Assembly (NCBI RefSeq): GCF_900143695.1 | Contig: NZ_FRFE01000003.1 | Span: forward strand, 186,001 to 250,000 | DNA length: 64,000 nucleotides | Direction: 5' to 3' | Source of the DNA: Desulfopila aestuarii DSM 18488 | GTDB taxonomy: Bacteria > Desulfobacterota > Desulfobulbia > Desulfobulbales > Desulfocapsaceae | Shown here: piece after piece, positions 7,287 through 15,322 of the stretch | Layout of the letters: each line of letters opens with the position of its first letter | How positions within the stretch are numbered: the first letter of the stretch is position 1 | Translations under genes and position numbers: made by a program | The notes under the pieces: generated by a model | Database searches by the model: none | What the model saw: only the letters and a program-made list of their open reading frames with translations | What the model was told of the DNA's origin: nothing

Positions 7287-8687
7287 TCAGGACTTTAAAA
7301 GCTTCTTCACACTCGAGGAGATGGTGATTTCACCGCTTCCGGTATAGAGTTCGTGGTTCTTTTCGATCTGCGATAACTTATAAAGATAGTTGACCATTAT
7401 TCCGCCCGATTGGTAGATTCCGTGTTCGGTCAGGTCGCCGCCCCAGTTGATTCGCTCTATCTGTGCCCCGTTGGAGAGATGAAAATGGGCCACCCTGTCC
7501 AGTGCCTGACTACCTTTTTTACTTTCCACCAGATAACGTGCACAGAGCTTCATCAGGATCTCTTTTAACAACGCAGCCTCCACCACCTGGCCATTCTCCT
7601 CCGTGTCACCGGCAATCAGCTCTTTCATATACTCTCTGGGATTTTCAGCTGCGGCAACAGTATCCCAGAGTTCCTGCTCATTTTTACTCAGACCAAGCGG
7701 TTCCGTGGTGGTTGTCAACCATTGCATGAATCCAGGAATGGGCGACAGGGTGGAAAATGTTTTCAGGTTTGGCAACTTTGCTACCAGATCGGCAACCACC
7801 CGCTTAATAAGGAAATTGCCGAAGCTGACCCCTGCCAACCCGCGTTGACAGTTCGAGATGGAATAGAAAATGGCGGTATCCGCTTTTTCCGGATCTCCCA
7901 CCGGAGCATCGACGTCGAGTAGCTCGCCAACGTTTCCGGAGATCCCATTCACCAGGGCTACTTCCACAAATATCAGCGGTTCATCAGGCATCCGTGGATG
8001 AAAGAAGGCAAAGCAGCGCCTGTCGTCACGTAGTCTGTTTTTCAGGTCCTTCCAGGAAGATATTGCATGCACCGACTCATACTCGATGAGTTTTTCGAGT
8101 ATCGCCGCAGAGGTGGACCAGGTTATCCTTTGCAGGTCGAGAAAGCCGATATCAAACCAGGAAACGAGCAGCCGCAGCACATCTTTATCCAAAGGCCTCA
8201 GTGAAGGATTTTCCTTGACCATGGAAAGCAGCTCAGCCCGCAGGTCGACCAGAAACTTCACACCCTCCTTTAGTTCATTAAACTGCCTTAACAGTCGTGC
8301 TCGCGGCGGCTCCAGAAGATCCCTGAGCTCAAGGTTCGCCGTATACAGCTCATCCGACTCAAGAGCCGCATTACGCTTCTCGATGGCAGTATCTACCGCC
8401 GCATCATCAACATCATACTCCTTGACCAGTAACTCTAGAAATCTCTGACGGCCTTCCGGGTCCAGTACCAGATAGGCACGGCCAAGTTGAGCCGCTCTGG
8501 CCCGCGCCGACACCTCCCCGCCCCGTCCCTCAAGGCAGGCGTTGATGGCGGCGCGCAGCCTGCTCAAATCGCTGTCAGGCAGGTTGGGCCTTACCTTGTC
8601 CTTCAACTCCTCGGCGTCACCGGACACCCAGATATCTCTGATGAGCCGCAACGTTTTTCCCCAGAACGGTTCCTCGGCAGCATACAT
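7287..8687 (-). CDS. mlycD: Malonyl-CoA decarboxylase
   Basis: A cytosolic enzyme of the eukaryotic/proteobacterial malonyl-CoA decarboxylase family (PF05292) converting malonyl-CoA to acetyl-CoA and CO2. The N-terminal half is helical. The catalytic acetyltransferase-like half carries the conserved IFYSIS (Ser near residue 286 counted from the longer start) and HFHLSNGA (catalytic His near 413), followed by RINWGGD. The frame is open to 8717. I prefer the ATG ending at 8687, since a GGAG motif lies seven bases before it and none precedes the first ATG, giving 466 residues. It is a single gene, separated from the upstream FmdE gene by three hairpins, so probably has its own promoter. Likely job: recycling malonyl-CoA or malonate use. 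Confidence 0.93.
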   Translation of the reverse strand: MYAAEEPFWGKTLRLIRDIWVSGDAEELKDKVRPNLPDSDLSRLRAAINACLEGRGGEVSARARAAQLGRAYLVLDPEGRQRFLELLVKEYDVDDAAVDTAIEKRNAALESDELYTANLELRDLLEPPRARLLRQFNELKEGVKFLVDLRAELLSMVKENPSLRPLDKDVLRLLVSWFDIGFLDLQRITWSTSAAILEKLIEYESVHAISSWKDLKNRLRDDRRCFAFFHPRMPDEPLIFVEVALVNGISGNVGELLDVDAPVGDPEKADTAIFYSISNCQRGLAGVSFGNFLIKRVVADLVAKLPNLKTFSTLSPIPGFMQWLTTTTEPLGLSKNEQELWDTVAAAENPREYMKELIAGDTEENGQVVEAALLKEILMKLCARYLVESKKGSQALDRVAHFHLSNGAQIERINWGGDLTEHGIYQSGGIMVNYLYKLSQIEKNHELYTGSGEITISSSVKKLLKS

Positions 8688-8781
8688 AGCATTTCTCCAT
8701 GCAGTGATTGCCGTCATACGGACGGGTGGTTCTTTATATTTGAAATAGCAGCAATGATACTAGAATAAAATTACTGTATAG

Positions 8782-8862
8782 CACCTGAATCTCCAAGCAT
8801 TTTCAGGTGTATCTTTTTGACAGGCATGGGTTTTCTCTGCTTGATTGGAGAATAAACCCATG
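8782..8862. repeat. Two hairpins in the FmdE/decarboxylase spacer
   Basis: CACCTGAA (8782-8789) pairs with TTCAGGTG (8802-8809), followed on the plus strand by T5 (8814-8818). CATGGGTTT (8825-8833) pairs with AAACCCATG (8854-8862). Together with the terminator at 8874-8910 they make three consecutive hairpins in about 130 bp. Confidence 0.5.
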
Positions 8863-8873
8863 AAGGTGAATGC

Positions 8874-8910
8874 AAAACGGCGGACCACAATTCACGGTCC
8901 GCCGTCTTTT
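8874..8910 (-). terminator. Intrinsic terminator after the SSS-FmdE unit
   Basis: A perfect 10-bp stem (8877-8886 with 8896-8905, GC-rich core GGCGGACC) with a nine-base loop, flanked by A4 and T4. It can act in both directions. It lies 17 bp past the FmdE stop codon. Confidence 0.85.
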
Positions 8911-8927
8911 GATGCATGAACGCGCTA

Positions 8928-9539
8928 CTACATCTTCTGTTCCACCTGCTCATAGCAGGGAATGCAAAGAGTCTGGCCTGCAAAACGGCGGGTTCTCGAT
9001 TCCATGGTCTGTTCGCCACAGGCCTCACAAGTGAGACTTTGCAGGATACGAGCCCCACGTGGCGGTTTAAAATCGACCGATGTGACCGTAAACATATCGT
9101 GTAACGGCAGGTTCATTAGCCGTTCTTGCATTTCACCCCGAAGTTCTGCGATACGCTCTTTCTCCTTGTCCGTCAGTTCACCATTCTTACTTTTGGCAAT
9201 CAGCTCAGCCAGTTGAGGATGGGTCCCACCCCTGGCGTCCGGCCGCAGCACCAGGCGGATCGCCCGCTTGGCAGCAAGCTGATAGAAGGAGAAAGCAGCC
9301 TTACCGTAATCCCGATGGATCAGGTTTCCTTTGCCGAAGGTACAGCCGGTGAGAAACTGGATGGCATCAACACCACACATATCCGTCTCGGTTACACAGA
9401 TCAGATGGTGAGGTTCCACTTCCCCGAATTCCTGCTTTACATAATCAGCCACCCGAATACCAATGGCCAGGCCAGGACAGCTATGACCATGAAATGCAAT
9501 GGTCTCAGCAATTGCCTGTTCGGAAATATTCAATGTCAT
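8928..9539 (-). CDS. FmdE-family protein with C-terminal C4 zinc finger
   Basis: A 203-residue cytosolic protein. Residues 1-150 form an FmdE domain (PF02663), with FHGHSCPG (His17, His19, Cys21), Cys55 in TDMCGVD and Cys66 in TGCTFGKGN as likely metal ligands. Residues 171-195 hold a four-Cys finger (CEAC...CIPC) like that of TraR/DksA proteins. FmdE was named from molybdenum formylmethanofuran dehydrogenase operons, but no such enzyme is encoded here, and family members elsewhere have varied neighbours. The ATG at 9539 has AAAGGAG before it; the frame upstream to 9608 overlaps the symporter end. It is 65 bp after the B12-riboswitch-controlled symporter and before a terminator, so both are likely cotranscribed. 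Confidence 0.88.
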   Translation of the reverse strand: MTLNISEQAIAETIAFHGHSCPGLAIGIRVADYVKQEFGEVEPHHLICVTETDMCGVDAIQFLTGCTFGKGNLIHRDYGKAAFSFYQLAAKRAIRLVLRPDARGGTHPQLAELIAKSKNGELTDKEKERIAELRGEMQERLMNLPLHDMFTVTSVDFKPPRGARILQSLTCEACGEQTMESRTRRFAGQTLCIPCYEQVEQKM

Positions 9540-9604
9540 TTTAACTCCTTTGAAATCTATCGGAAGTTCGCAGTCTGACAGACGCATTAAATAGTGTCCA
9601 CTCT

Positions 9605-11506
9605 TCACAACTTCTGGTTAAGGCTGTGCCCCGGAATGTTACTGAGCACAGCTGTAATCTCATGATACGCCATCGCCACCTCATTTTTCAACTCCTGTAA
9701 GGCATTGCTGGCCCCTTCCACCTCTAACCAGCCGCCATTTTTCTGTTCACCCCGGATAAGGGTAACACAGGAGAACATATCGGCACGGGTACATCGACGT
9801 ACAGATTCTTCACCGCCCATTGCCAGCCAGTGGTTGTTCGTAACAGTCATCAACCGGACAATTTCACGCCAGGAAAGATTCTCCGGCAGTTCTAGACTCA
9901 TCCGCAAATAGACTCTTTCGCCATCAATATCTTCAACCAACACGTCTGTTTCCGGCAGTCGTGCACCATTACCTGTTACTACCACGTTAGCTACGAGCAG
10001 ACGTGCCTGATCAGGAAAAAATGGAGCCAGACGACTCATTGCCACTGGAGCAGTCGCCAGGGAAACCATGACATAAGCCAGACCGCTTAAGCACATCGCC
10101 GCAATAACACCATGTCCCATCAATGCCGGATGCAAGGTCTCTAGATAGGGTGGCGCACCAGCCTGGGTCATGCTGAGATCGCAATAGATCAACACACACT
10201 GAGTGATAAAACCGATGATCATCGAGGCCGCGGCTCCGGCTGCGGTGCCACGCCGCCAGTACATACCGCCCATCAAAGCAAAGAAATAGGATGCGCTGGC
10301 AATAAAAGTGGCAATGTGGATAGCGTCGATAATCGAATCAATAAAAAATGAACCCAGGGTAGCACAGCCGATAATCAACAGAACACCAAGCCGGTTGACC
10401 ATAAGCATCTCTTTCATAGAGGCGCCGGGATTTACCTGCCGTTGGTAAATATCCCGGGCAATACATGAAGCCCCTGAAGCCGCAAACGTGTCGGCGCATG
10501 ACATGGCTGCCGCAGCAAGAGCCACTGCACAGAGCGCCACCATTATATCGGGATAGTTCTGTCCCATAATGAAGGCAAGCAATGCCGGCTCAGCCTTGGC
10601 CATCCCCATGGGAAAACCCATCCCGGCAATTTCAGGAAAAACCTTCTGCAGCCCCAAGGCAATAATTGCGCAGCCACCAAAGACCAGGGTCACCATCAGT
10701 GAGCCAAATACCATACCGATCCTGGCCGATTTGACATCCCGCGCCGCCCAAATCTTCTGCCAGGGATCCTGTTCACTGATCCAACCCGGAATAATGGCAA
10801 TGGTGAATATGAGAACCATCGGCATACCAATGGAGAGTGGATTCCACCAGCTGCCATCCATTGAACCGATCATTTGGGTGACGCTCAATCCTGACACATC
10901 TCCCGCATTACCCATCACCAGCACCGACATCACCAGGATAAACGCCGAGAGCAGCAAAAACTGGATGGTATCGGTGGCAATCACCGCAGAAAGGCCGCCA
11001 AGTGTAACATAGACCGCAACGGAGAGCCCGACGATCAGGGCGGCCTGGGTGGTGCTTATCCCGTAGAATATCTGCAGCACCATGGCAAAACCCTTGATGT
11101 CCGCCACGGCAAAGAGAATCATCACCACAATGATGATCAGAGCCACCGGTACCCGTAAGAATGAGCCATAGCGGATTTCCAACAGCTCCGGCTGGGTCAT
11201 TGCCGGAATCGAACGAATCTTTTTGACCAGAAGGGCAATTATCAGCAGCGCGAGAATGTTGGGGACCACAAAGCCCCAGACAGAACCCATGCCAAGCAGC
11301 ATGAAGAATCCGACCACGGCCAGCAGCGCCCCTGCCGTGAGCCATGATGCCGCAGCCGAAAAACCGATAGCCATCGGCCCGGCCCGTCGTCCTGCCAGCA
11401 AAAACTCTCGTAAAGAGTTCTGCCGCTTATTAAAATAATACCCGGTTGCGACCAGCAGGCCTATATAGCCCGCCAGCAATACCACAAAAATTGAATAGCC
11501 GTCCAT
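9605..11506 (-). CDS. SSS-family sodium:solute symporter under a B12 riboswitch
   Basis: A 633-residue inner-membrane transporter of the SSS family (PF00474). The first ~520 residues give about 13 transmembrane helices and include REFLLAGRRAGP, AAASWLTAGALLA and ADIKGFAMVLQ. The last ~110 residues form a soluble cytoplasmic domain I do not recognise, ending in a Cys/Arg and Trp/Leu-rich segment. The start is the ATG at 11506, with GGGAGG five bases upstream; the frame is open to 11584, which overlaps the leader terminator. An adenosylcobalamin riboswitch and intrinsic terminator precede it, implying repression when B12 is plentiful. The substrate is unknown. Corrinoids, their precursors, cobalt-related ligands or a nutrient used when B12 is scarce are all possible. 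Confidence 0.9.
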   Translation of the reverse strand: MDGYSIFVVLLAGYIGLLVATGYYFNKRQNSLREFLLAGRRAGPMAIGFSAAASWLTAGALLAVVGFFMLLGMGSVWGFVVPNILALLIIALLVKKIRSIPAMTQPELLEIRYGSFLRVPVALIIIVVMILFAVADIKGFAMVLQIFYGISTTQAALIVGLSVAVYVTLGGLSAVIATDTIQFLLLSAFILVMSVLVMGNAGDVSGLSVTQMIGSMDGSWWNPLSIGMPMVLIFTIAIIPGWISEQDPWQKIWAARDVKSARIGMVFGSLMVTLVFGGCAIIALGLQKVFPEIAGMGFPMGMAKAEPALLAFIMGQNYPDIMVALCAVALAAAAMSCADTFAASGASCIARDIYQRQVNPGASMKEMLMVNRLGVLLIIGCATLGSFFIDSIIDAIHIATFIASASYFFALMGGMYWRRGTAAGAAASMIIGFITQCVLIYCDLSMTQAGAPPYLETLHPALMGHGVIAAMCLSGLAYVMVSLATAPVAMSRLAPFFPDQARLLVANVVVTGNGARLPETDVLVEDIDGERVYLRMSLELPENLSWREIVRLMTVTNNHWLAMGGEESVRRCTRADMFSCVTLIRGEQKNGGWLEVEGASNALQELKNEVAMAYHEITAVLSNIPGHSLNQKL

Positions 11507-11590
11507 ACGACCTCCCGGCAATGATGCGGTGCGCGATGGGCGCCCTTGCAACACCACCCGAATGCTTATGTCGGCCCGGGTCAAAAAGAC

Positions 11591-11622
11591 AAAAAAAACC
11601 GGACCGACAGATGTCAGCCCGG
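11591..11622 (-). terminator. Riboswitch expression-platform terminator
   Basis: On the minus strand an 11-bp GC-rich stem (11599-11622, two G-U pairs) with a tight loop is followed directly by eight T residues (11598-11591). It lies between the cobalamin aptamer and the symporter start, where it would stop transcription when the aptamer is occupied. Confidence 0.85.
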
Positions 11623-11654
11623 AAATTTACCATCTTTCCGAGTAAGATACGCAT

Positions 11655-11895
11655 AGCTGGCAGATATTCTGACTCGTGATTCATCCTACCGACCGCGCCT
11701 TCCCATACTGTTTCGTCATGTTTTTTTGCCTGTCTCATTGAACATCGCGGACAAACAAGGTTACAGTACAGTGGCCTATGCGGTTTTCGTCGTCACTTAC
11801 AGCGGCGGGTCCGTTCCGGATTTACACCGGATTCCCTGCAGGACTCATGCGCAAGCACAAGCCCGGATCCACTTCTGGATCACCAGTTAGCTCTA
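11655..11895 (-). promoter_or_regulatory. Cobalamin (adenosylcobalamin) riboswitch
   Basis: Read on the minus strand, the aptamer landmarks appear in order: GGGAATCCGGTGTAAATCC (around 11834-11815), a GACCCGCCGCTGTAAG segment (the C-GC-GCTGTNA core), GCCACTG (about 11774-11768), GGGAAGGC (around 11703-11696), then the B12 box AGTCAGAATATCTGCCA (11674-11658) preceded by GATGAATCACG. These match the conserved cobalamin riboswitch elements. A terminator follows at 11591-11622 and the SSS symporter starts at 11506. The 5' limit is approximate. Confidence 0.93.
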
Positions 11896-11944
11896 TTGAT
11901 TGATAGCCTGAACAGGAAAACTCTCTACCAGTCAGGCAATAACA

Positions 11945-11973
11945 CATTTATTGTATTTGTTATTTTCTGTCAA
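11945..11973 (-). promoter_or_regulatory. Candidate promoter of the riboswitch-symporter unit
   Basis: On the minus strand a perfect -35 TTGACA (11973-11968) is followed after 17 bases by TAAATG (11950-11945), a weak -10. Transcription would begin about 40 bp before the riboswitch aptamer, a fitting place. Confidence 0.45.
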
Positions 11974-12000
11974 CAATCATGACACCTTCATGCATATCGG

Positions 12001-12062
12001 CACACATGCACCGAAACACACATACGTTTATACATACATACCCACATACTTTTAAACACATA
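12001..12062. repeat. Low-complexity alternating CA/TA tract
   Basis: The stretch is dominated by short alternating pyrimidine-purine steps (ACACAT, CATACATACAT, CCACATAC). It immediately follows the stop of the metallopeptidase gene and precedes the riboswitch promoter on the minus strand. It has no coding or terminator signature. Confidence 0.4.
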
Positions 12063-12064
12063 TT

Positions 12065-12859
12065 TCAAGTAATCTGAACGCTCTTCAACTCCCTGCGTAA
12101 TTCTCGCCAATGGGGCAAAAACTGATCCATAAAAGACCAAAAACGTGCATTGTGATACCGCTCAAGCAGATGGGTCAGCTCATGGACAAGGACATACTCA
12201 AGGCACACAGGTGAGAGTTTTGCCAACTCCAGATTAAGCCAAATGTGTCTGTCGAGAATATTACAGCTGCCCCACCGTGACTTCATCCGCCGGATACGCC
12301 AGTCATTGACAGTAACACCAATTTTCGGTTGCCATTGAGCGAGCAGATCAGGAATGGCCAGCTGTAGTTGCCGTCGGTACCACTCATTGAGCATGCTGAC
12401 TTTCTTTTCCGTGGAGGACTCTGGCATTACGGTAAGCTCCATAGTCCCGTTGCTGATCTGCAGTCCTGAAGTACCACTTTTCTCAACCACCACCAACGGA
12501 TACCGTTGCCCGAAAAAATCTATCGTGTCACCAGTCACCATCTCCACCACAACCTGCGAAGGTCGTGCAAGTAGAGCGGCCCTCTTTTTGTTGATCCAGC
12601 CTAATCGGGCACGAATGACAGCGCTTATCGTCTCTTCACTGCATTTGATCGGTGCTGAGACCCGGATCCGACCATCTGGTGGATAAATGGCAAGATTGAT
12701 ATTTTTAACCCGTTTTTTTTGTACGGTCACAACAAGATCATGAACAACAAGGGAATAGGTCTTCAAAGCAACTCGGCATTTACAAGTTAAGAAATTATGG
12801 TAGCAGGTTACCGTATGGCGAAAGAACCAGGCCGGTCGAAACTGGATACGTACAGGCAC
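12065..12859 (-). CDS. YgjP/WLM-type zinc metallopeptidase-domain protein
   Basis: A protein of the YgjP-like metallopeptidase domain family (PF01863). The zinc site is HELTH (226-230) followed by a third His at 236 (HELTHLLERYHNARFW). MKSRWGSC-like (RRMKSRWGSCN), a family hallmark, is upstream. The domain proper seems to begin near HDLVVTVQKK (residue 39), whereas the first ~30 residues from the GTG at 12859 are Cys/Arg-rich and unlike the family. A TTG at 12766 or a later GTG may be the true start; no good ribosome binding site separates them. It follows the terminator of the lysine-type operon, so needs its own promoter. Physiological substrates of this family are unknown. Confidence 0.82.
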   Translation of the reverse strand: MPVRIQFRPAWFFRHTVTCYHNFLTCKCRVALKTYSLVVHDLVVTVQKKRVKNINLAIYPPDGRIRVSAPIKCSEETISAVIRARLGWINKKRAALLARPSQVVVEMVTGDTIDFFGQRYPLVVVEKSGTSGLQISNGTMELTVMPESSTEKKVSMLNEWYRRQLQLAIPDLLAQWQPKIGVTVNDWRIRRMKSRWGSCNILDRHIWLNLELAKLSPVCLEYVLVHELTHLLERYHNARFWSFMDQFLPHWRELRRELKSVQIT

Positions 12860-12880
12860 ATAGTAGCAGGTTCATCCAAA

Positions 12881-12918
12881 AATAAAAGGACCGGCAGGCG
12901 GAAATCACCTGTCGGTCC
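12881..12918 (-). terminator. Intrinsic terminator of the lysine-type catabolic operon
   Basis: An 11-bp stem (12888-12898 with 12908-12918, one G-U pair) with a nine-base loop, followed on the minus strand by TTTTATT and further T residues. It lies 33 bp past the stop of the last operon gene. Confidence 0.88.
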
Positions 12919-12950
12919 CCTTCGATCAAGTCAAGGTGAAACTGGAAAAA

Positions 12951-14042
12951 TCAGACCTGTCTGCCCCCATGAGGTTTTCCGTCATAGATACGACCATTAG
13001 CGGTTGCCAGAAATCGTTCCAGAGGAATTTCCTCCTGCTTAATAAACCCTTGTGCCGCAAGATCACCATTATTGACCATTTCAACTACCGCACAGACCGA
13101 AGTGGCCGTGGTCCAGGCAATTGCTCTACGCATCTTACCAGCAATCTCCACTGGCGGGTAGGCCTTCACAAACTCTTCGCGAATAAGCTGATCATGCCTC
13201 CAGCCCTCAACAGAAGCATGAATATAGACAACGTCGTCGTTCACCGGCGGCTTGGCGTTGACCAGCAGTTTACCGGTTTCTTTCCTGTCTTCCCGCATCA
13301 GCAATTCATGGAGCAGAAAGTTCATCAACGAGGCGTGACCGGGGTAACGGATCGATTTGTAATCGAGATTTTCAACTCGTCCTTCATATGTTTCACACAT
13401 TGTCCCCAAACCACCCGATGTTGTGAAAGCCTCAAGCTGAAGGCCATCAATCACGATTGTCTCCAGCCATTCCAGGGGTGACACCCATTTCCGAACTCCA
13501 CCTTCTATTACCTCACAGTCATTAAGGTATTCGTTCACCACTCCTTCTGGCGACCAGTTAAAGGCGTATCCCAGAAGGCCGGTCGGATGTTGTGGCAGAG
13601 CCCCGACCCGCAGCTTTATGGCGCGAATCTTGTCAAATTTTTCCGCCAGAGAAGCGCCGACAATACCAATAAAACCTGGAGCAAGGCCACACTGCGGGGC
13701 CATGACCGTCGAGGTTTTCAAGCTCAATTCTCGAATTGCCCTCGTCGTGCTGACATCCTCCGTCAGGTCGAAGTAGTGGGTATTACACTGGGCGGCAATG
13801 GTTGCCACTGCAATGTTAAAATGGTACGGCAGACAAGAGATGACCGCGTCATGTGTACCGAGCGCTTTAGACAGCTCAGCTTCGCTCGTCACATCAAGCG
13901 AGCAGACACGAAACGGAACATTATGGGTTGCGTGTACATCTGCCCCGGTGACATCAAAACCGGTTTCATGGAGCAGCAAAGCTACGAGATGTCCAACTTT
14001 TCCCAACCCCAGCACCAGTACAGAATTGATACGCTTTGTCAT
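12951..14042 (-). CDS. Lysine 6-dehydrogenase / saccharopine dehydrogenase family enzyme
   Basis: A 363-residue NAD(P)-dependent oxidoreductase of the saccharopine dehydrogenase superfamily (PF03435). A Rossmann fold opens the protein (VLVLGLGKVG, 8-17). Later family segments include QCGLAPGFIGIVGA, LEAFTTSGGLGT and LDYKSIRYPGH. These segments and the length resemble bacterial lysine 6-dehydrogenase, which oxidises lysine to 2-aminoadipate 6-semialdehyde with release of ammonia; glutamate-forming saccharopine dehydrogenase is the main alternative. No lysine-ketoglutarate reductase is encoded nearby, which favours the first. GGAG lies seven bases before the ATG. It is the last gene of a five-gene operon with the ALDH7-type, glutaryl-CoA and 2-oxoacid enzymes. 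Confidence 0.8.
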   Translation of the reverse strand: MTKRINSVLVLGLGKVGHLVALLLHETGFDVTGADVHATHNVPFRVCSLDVTSEAELSKALGTHDAVISCLPYHFNIAVATIAAQCNTHYFDLTEDVSTTRAIRELSLKTSTVMAPQCGLAPGFIGIVGASLAEKFDKIRAIKLRVGALPQHPTGLLGYAFNWSPEGVVNEYLNDCEVIEGGVRKWVSPLEWLETIVIDGLQLEAFTTSGGLGTMCETYEGRVENLDYKSIRYPGHASLMNFLLHELLMREDRKETGKLLVNAKPPVNDDVVYIHASVEGWRHDQLIREEFVKAYPPVEIAGKMRRAIAWTTATSVCAVVEMVNNGDLAAQGFIKQEEIPLERFLATANGRIYDGKPHGGRQV

Positions 14043-14095
14043 CGTCAGTCTCCAAATTGATCAAAAGAATCCAGCAGAATCCGAACACTTCCCTA

Positions 14096-15274
14096 TTAGC
14101 GATATGCAGCGATACCTGTCACCTCCTGGCCAATAATCAAGGTATGCATATCATGGGTCCCCTCATAGGTGTAGACCGATTCAAGATTATTGGCATGACG
14201 CATGATGGGATACTCGCCCATGATGCCGTTGGCTCCAAGCATTGTTCGGGCGGTACGACAGATATCAAGGGCGATTTTGACATTATTCATCTTGGCCATC
14301 GATACCTGGGCCGGGCTGAATTTCCCCTTATCTTTCATGCGGCCAAGTTGCAGGGCAAGCAACTGCCCCTTGGTAAGTTCCGTCACCATCTCTGCCAGTT
14401 TTTTCTGCTGGAGCTGGAAACCGGCGATTGGTTTATCAAACTGGATCCTGGAAAGCGAATACTCCAAAGCAGTTTGATAACAGTTGTCGGCAGCCCCCAG
14501 AGCACCCCAGGCAATGCCGTACCGCGCCTGGGTGAGACAGCTGAGCGGCCCTTTAATTCCTGTGACCTTCGGCAGCAGACTCTTTTCTTCATCAAGGATG
14601 ACATTATCGAAAATAAGCTCTGATGTGACGGATGCCCTGAGACTCCACTTGCCTTTCATCTGTGGGGCGGTAAAACCTGGTGTTCCCTTCTCCACGAGAA
14701 AACCCCGGATGCCATCCTCCGTCTTGGCCCAGACCACCGCCACGTCGGCAATTGTCCCGTTGGTAATCCACATTTTGGCGCCGTTGAGCCGCCACTTACC
14801 GTCAGGTTCGCGAACCGCTTTTGTCCTCATACCACTGGGGTTGGAACCAAAATCAGGTTCGGTAAGACCAAAACAGCCTATAGCCTCTCCCTTGGCCATT
14901 TTCGGTAGCCAGTGTTTCTTCTGCTCCTCGCTGCCGAAGGCGAAAATCGGGTACATGACAAGCGATCCCTGGACTGACGCCATGCTCCTGAGCCCGGAAT
15001 CGCCCCGTTCCAGTTCATACATCAACAGCCCGTAGGCAACATTGGAGAGGCCGGCACAGCCATATTCTTCAGGCAGGGTCGGCCCGAAAAATCCGAGCTC
15101 ACCCATCTGCGGGATCAGGTGAAAAGGGAAGCTCTCCTCCTGGGCATGTTTGTCGATAATTGGTAACACCTGCTCATTGACGAAGGTCCGGGCGGTCTCC
15201 CGCACCAGCTTTTCCTCATCCTCAAGCAGATCTTGAAAATTCATATAGTCGGTCAGTTCAGTGACGGTATTCAT
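14096..15274 (-). CDS. gcdH: Glutaryl-CoA dehydrogenase
   Basis: A 392-residue FAD-dependent acyl-CoA dehydrogenase. Glutaryl-CoA-specific features are the stretch YELERGDSGLRS (Glu87, Arg96), SVQGSLVMYPI, FGLTEPDFGSNPSGM and the catalytic base Glu371 in TYEGTHDMHTLI. The Tyr before this Glu and Glu87 are both kept, as in enzymes that oxidise and decarboxylate glutaryl-CoA to crotonyl-CoA; the non-decarboxylating enzymes of some sulfate reducers are reported to differ around this site. The start is the ATG at 15274, with GAGGAA seven bases upstream; the frame extends to 15319. It sits 48 bp after the aldehyde dehydrogenase and 53 bp before the lysine dehydrogenase-type gene. Electrons presumably go to ETF. 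Confidence 0.92.
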   Translation of the reverse strand: MNTVTELTDYMNFQDLLEDEEKLVRETARTFVNEQVLPIIDKHAQEESFPFHLIPQMGELGFFGPTLPEEYGCAGLSNVAYGLLMYELERGDSGLRSMASVQGSLVMYPIFAFGSEEQKKHWLPKMAKGEAIGCFGLTEPDFGSNPSGMRTKAVREPDGKWRLNGAKMWITNGTIADVAVVWAKTEDGIRGFLVEKGTPGFTAPQMKGKWSLRASVTSELIFDNVILDEEKSLLPKVTGIKGPLSCLTQARYGIAWGALGAADNCYQTALEYSLSRIQFDKPIAGFQLQQKKLAEMVTELTKGQLLALQLGRMKDKGKFSPAQVSMAKMNNVKIALDICRTARTMLGANGIMGEYPIMRHANNLESVYTYEGTHDMHTLIIGQEVTGIAAYR

Positions 15275-15322
15275 GGCGAATTTCCTCATTTTTATTACAT
15301 CATTAGAGCACTGCAGCATTCG

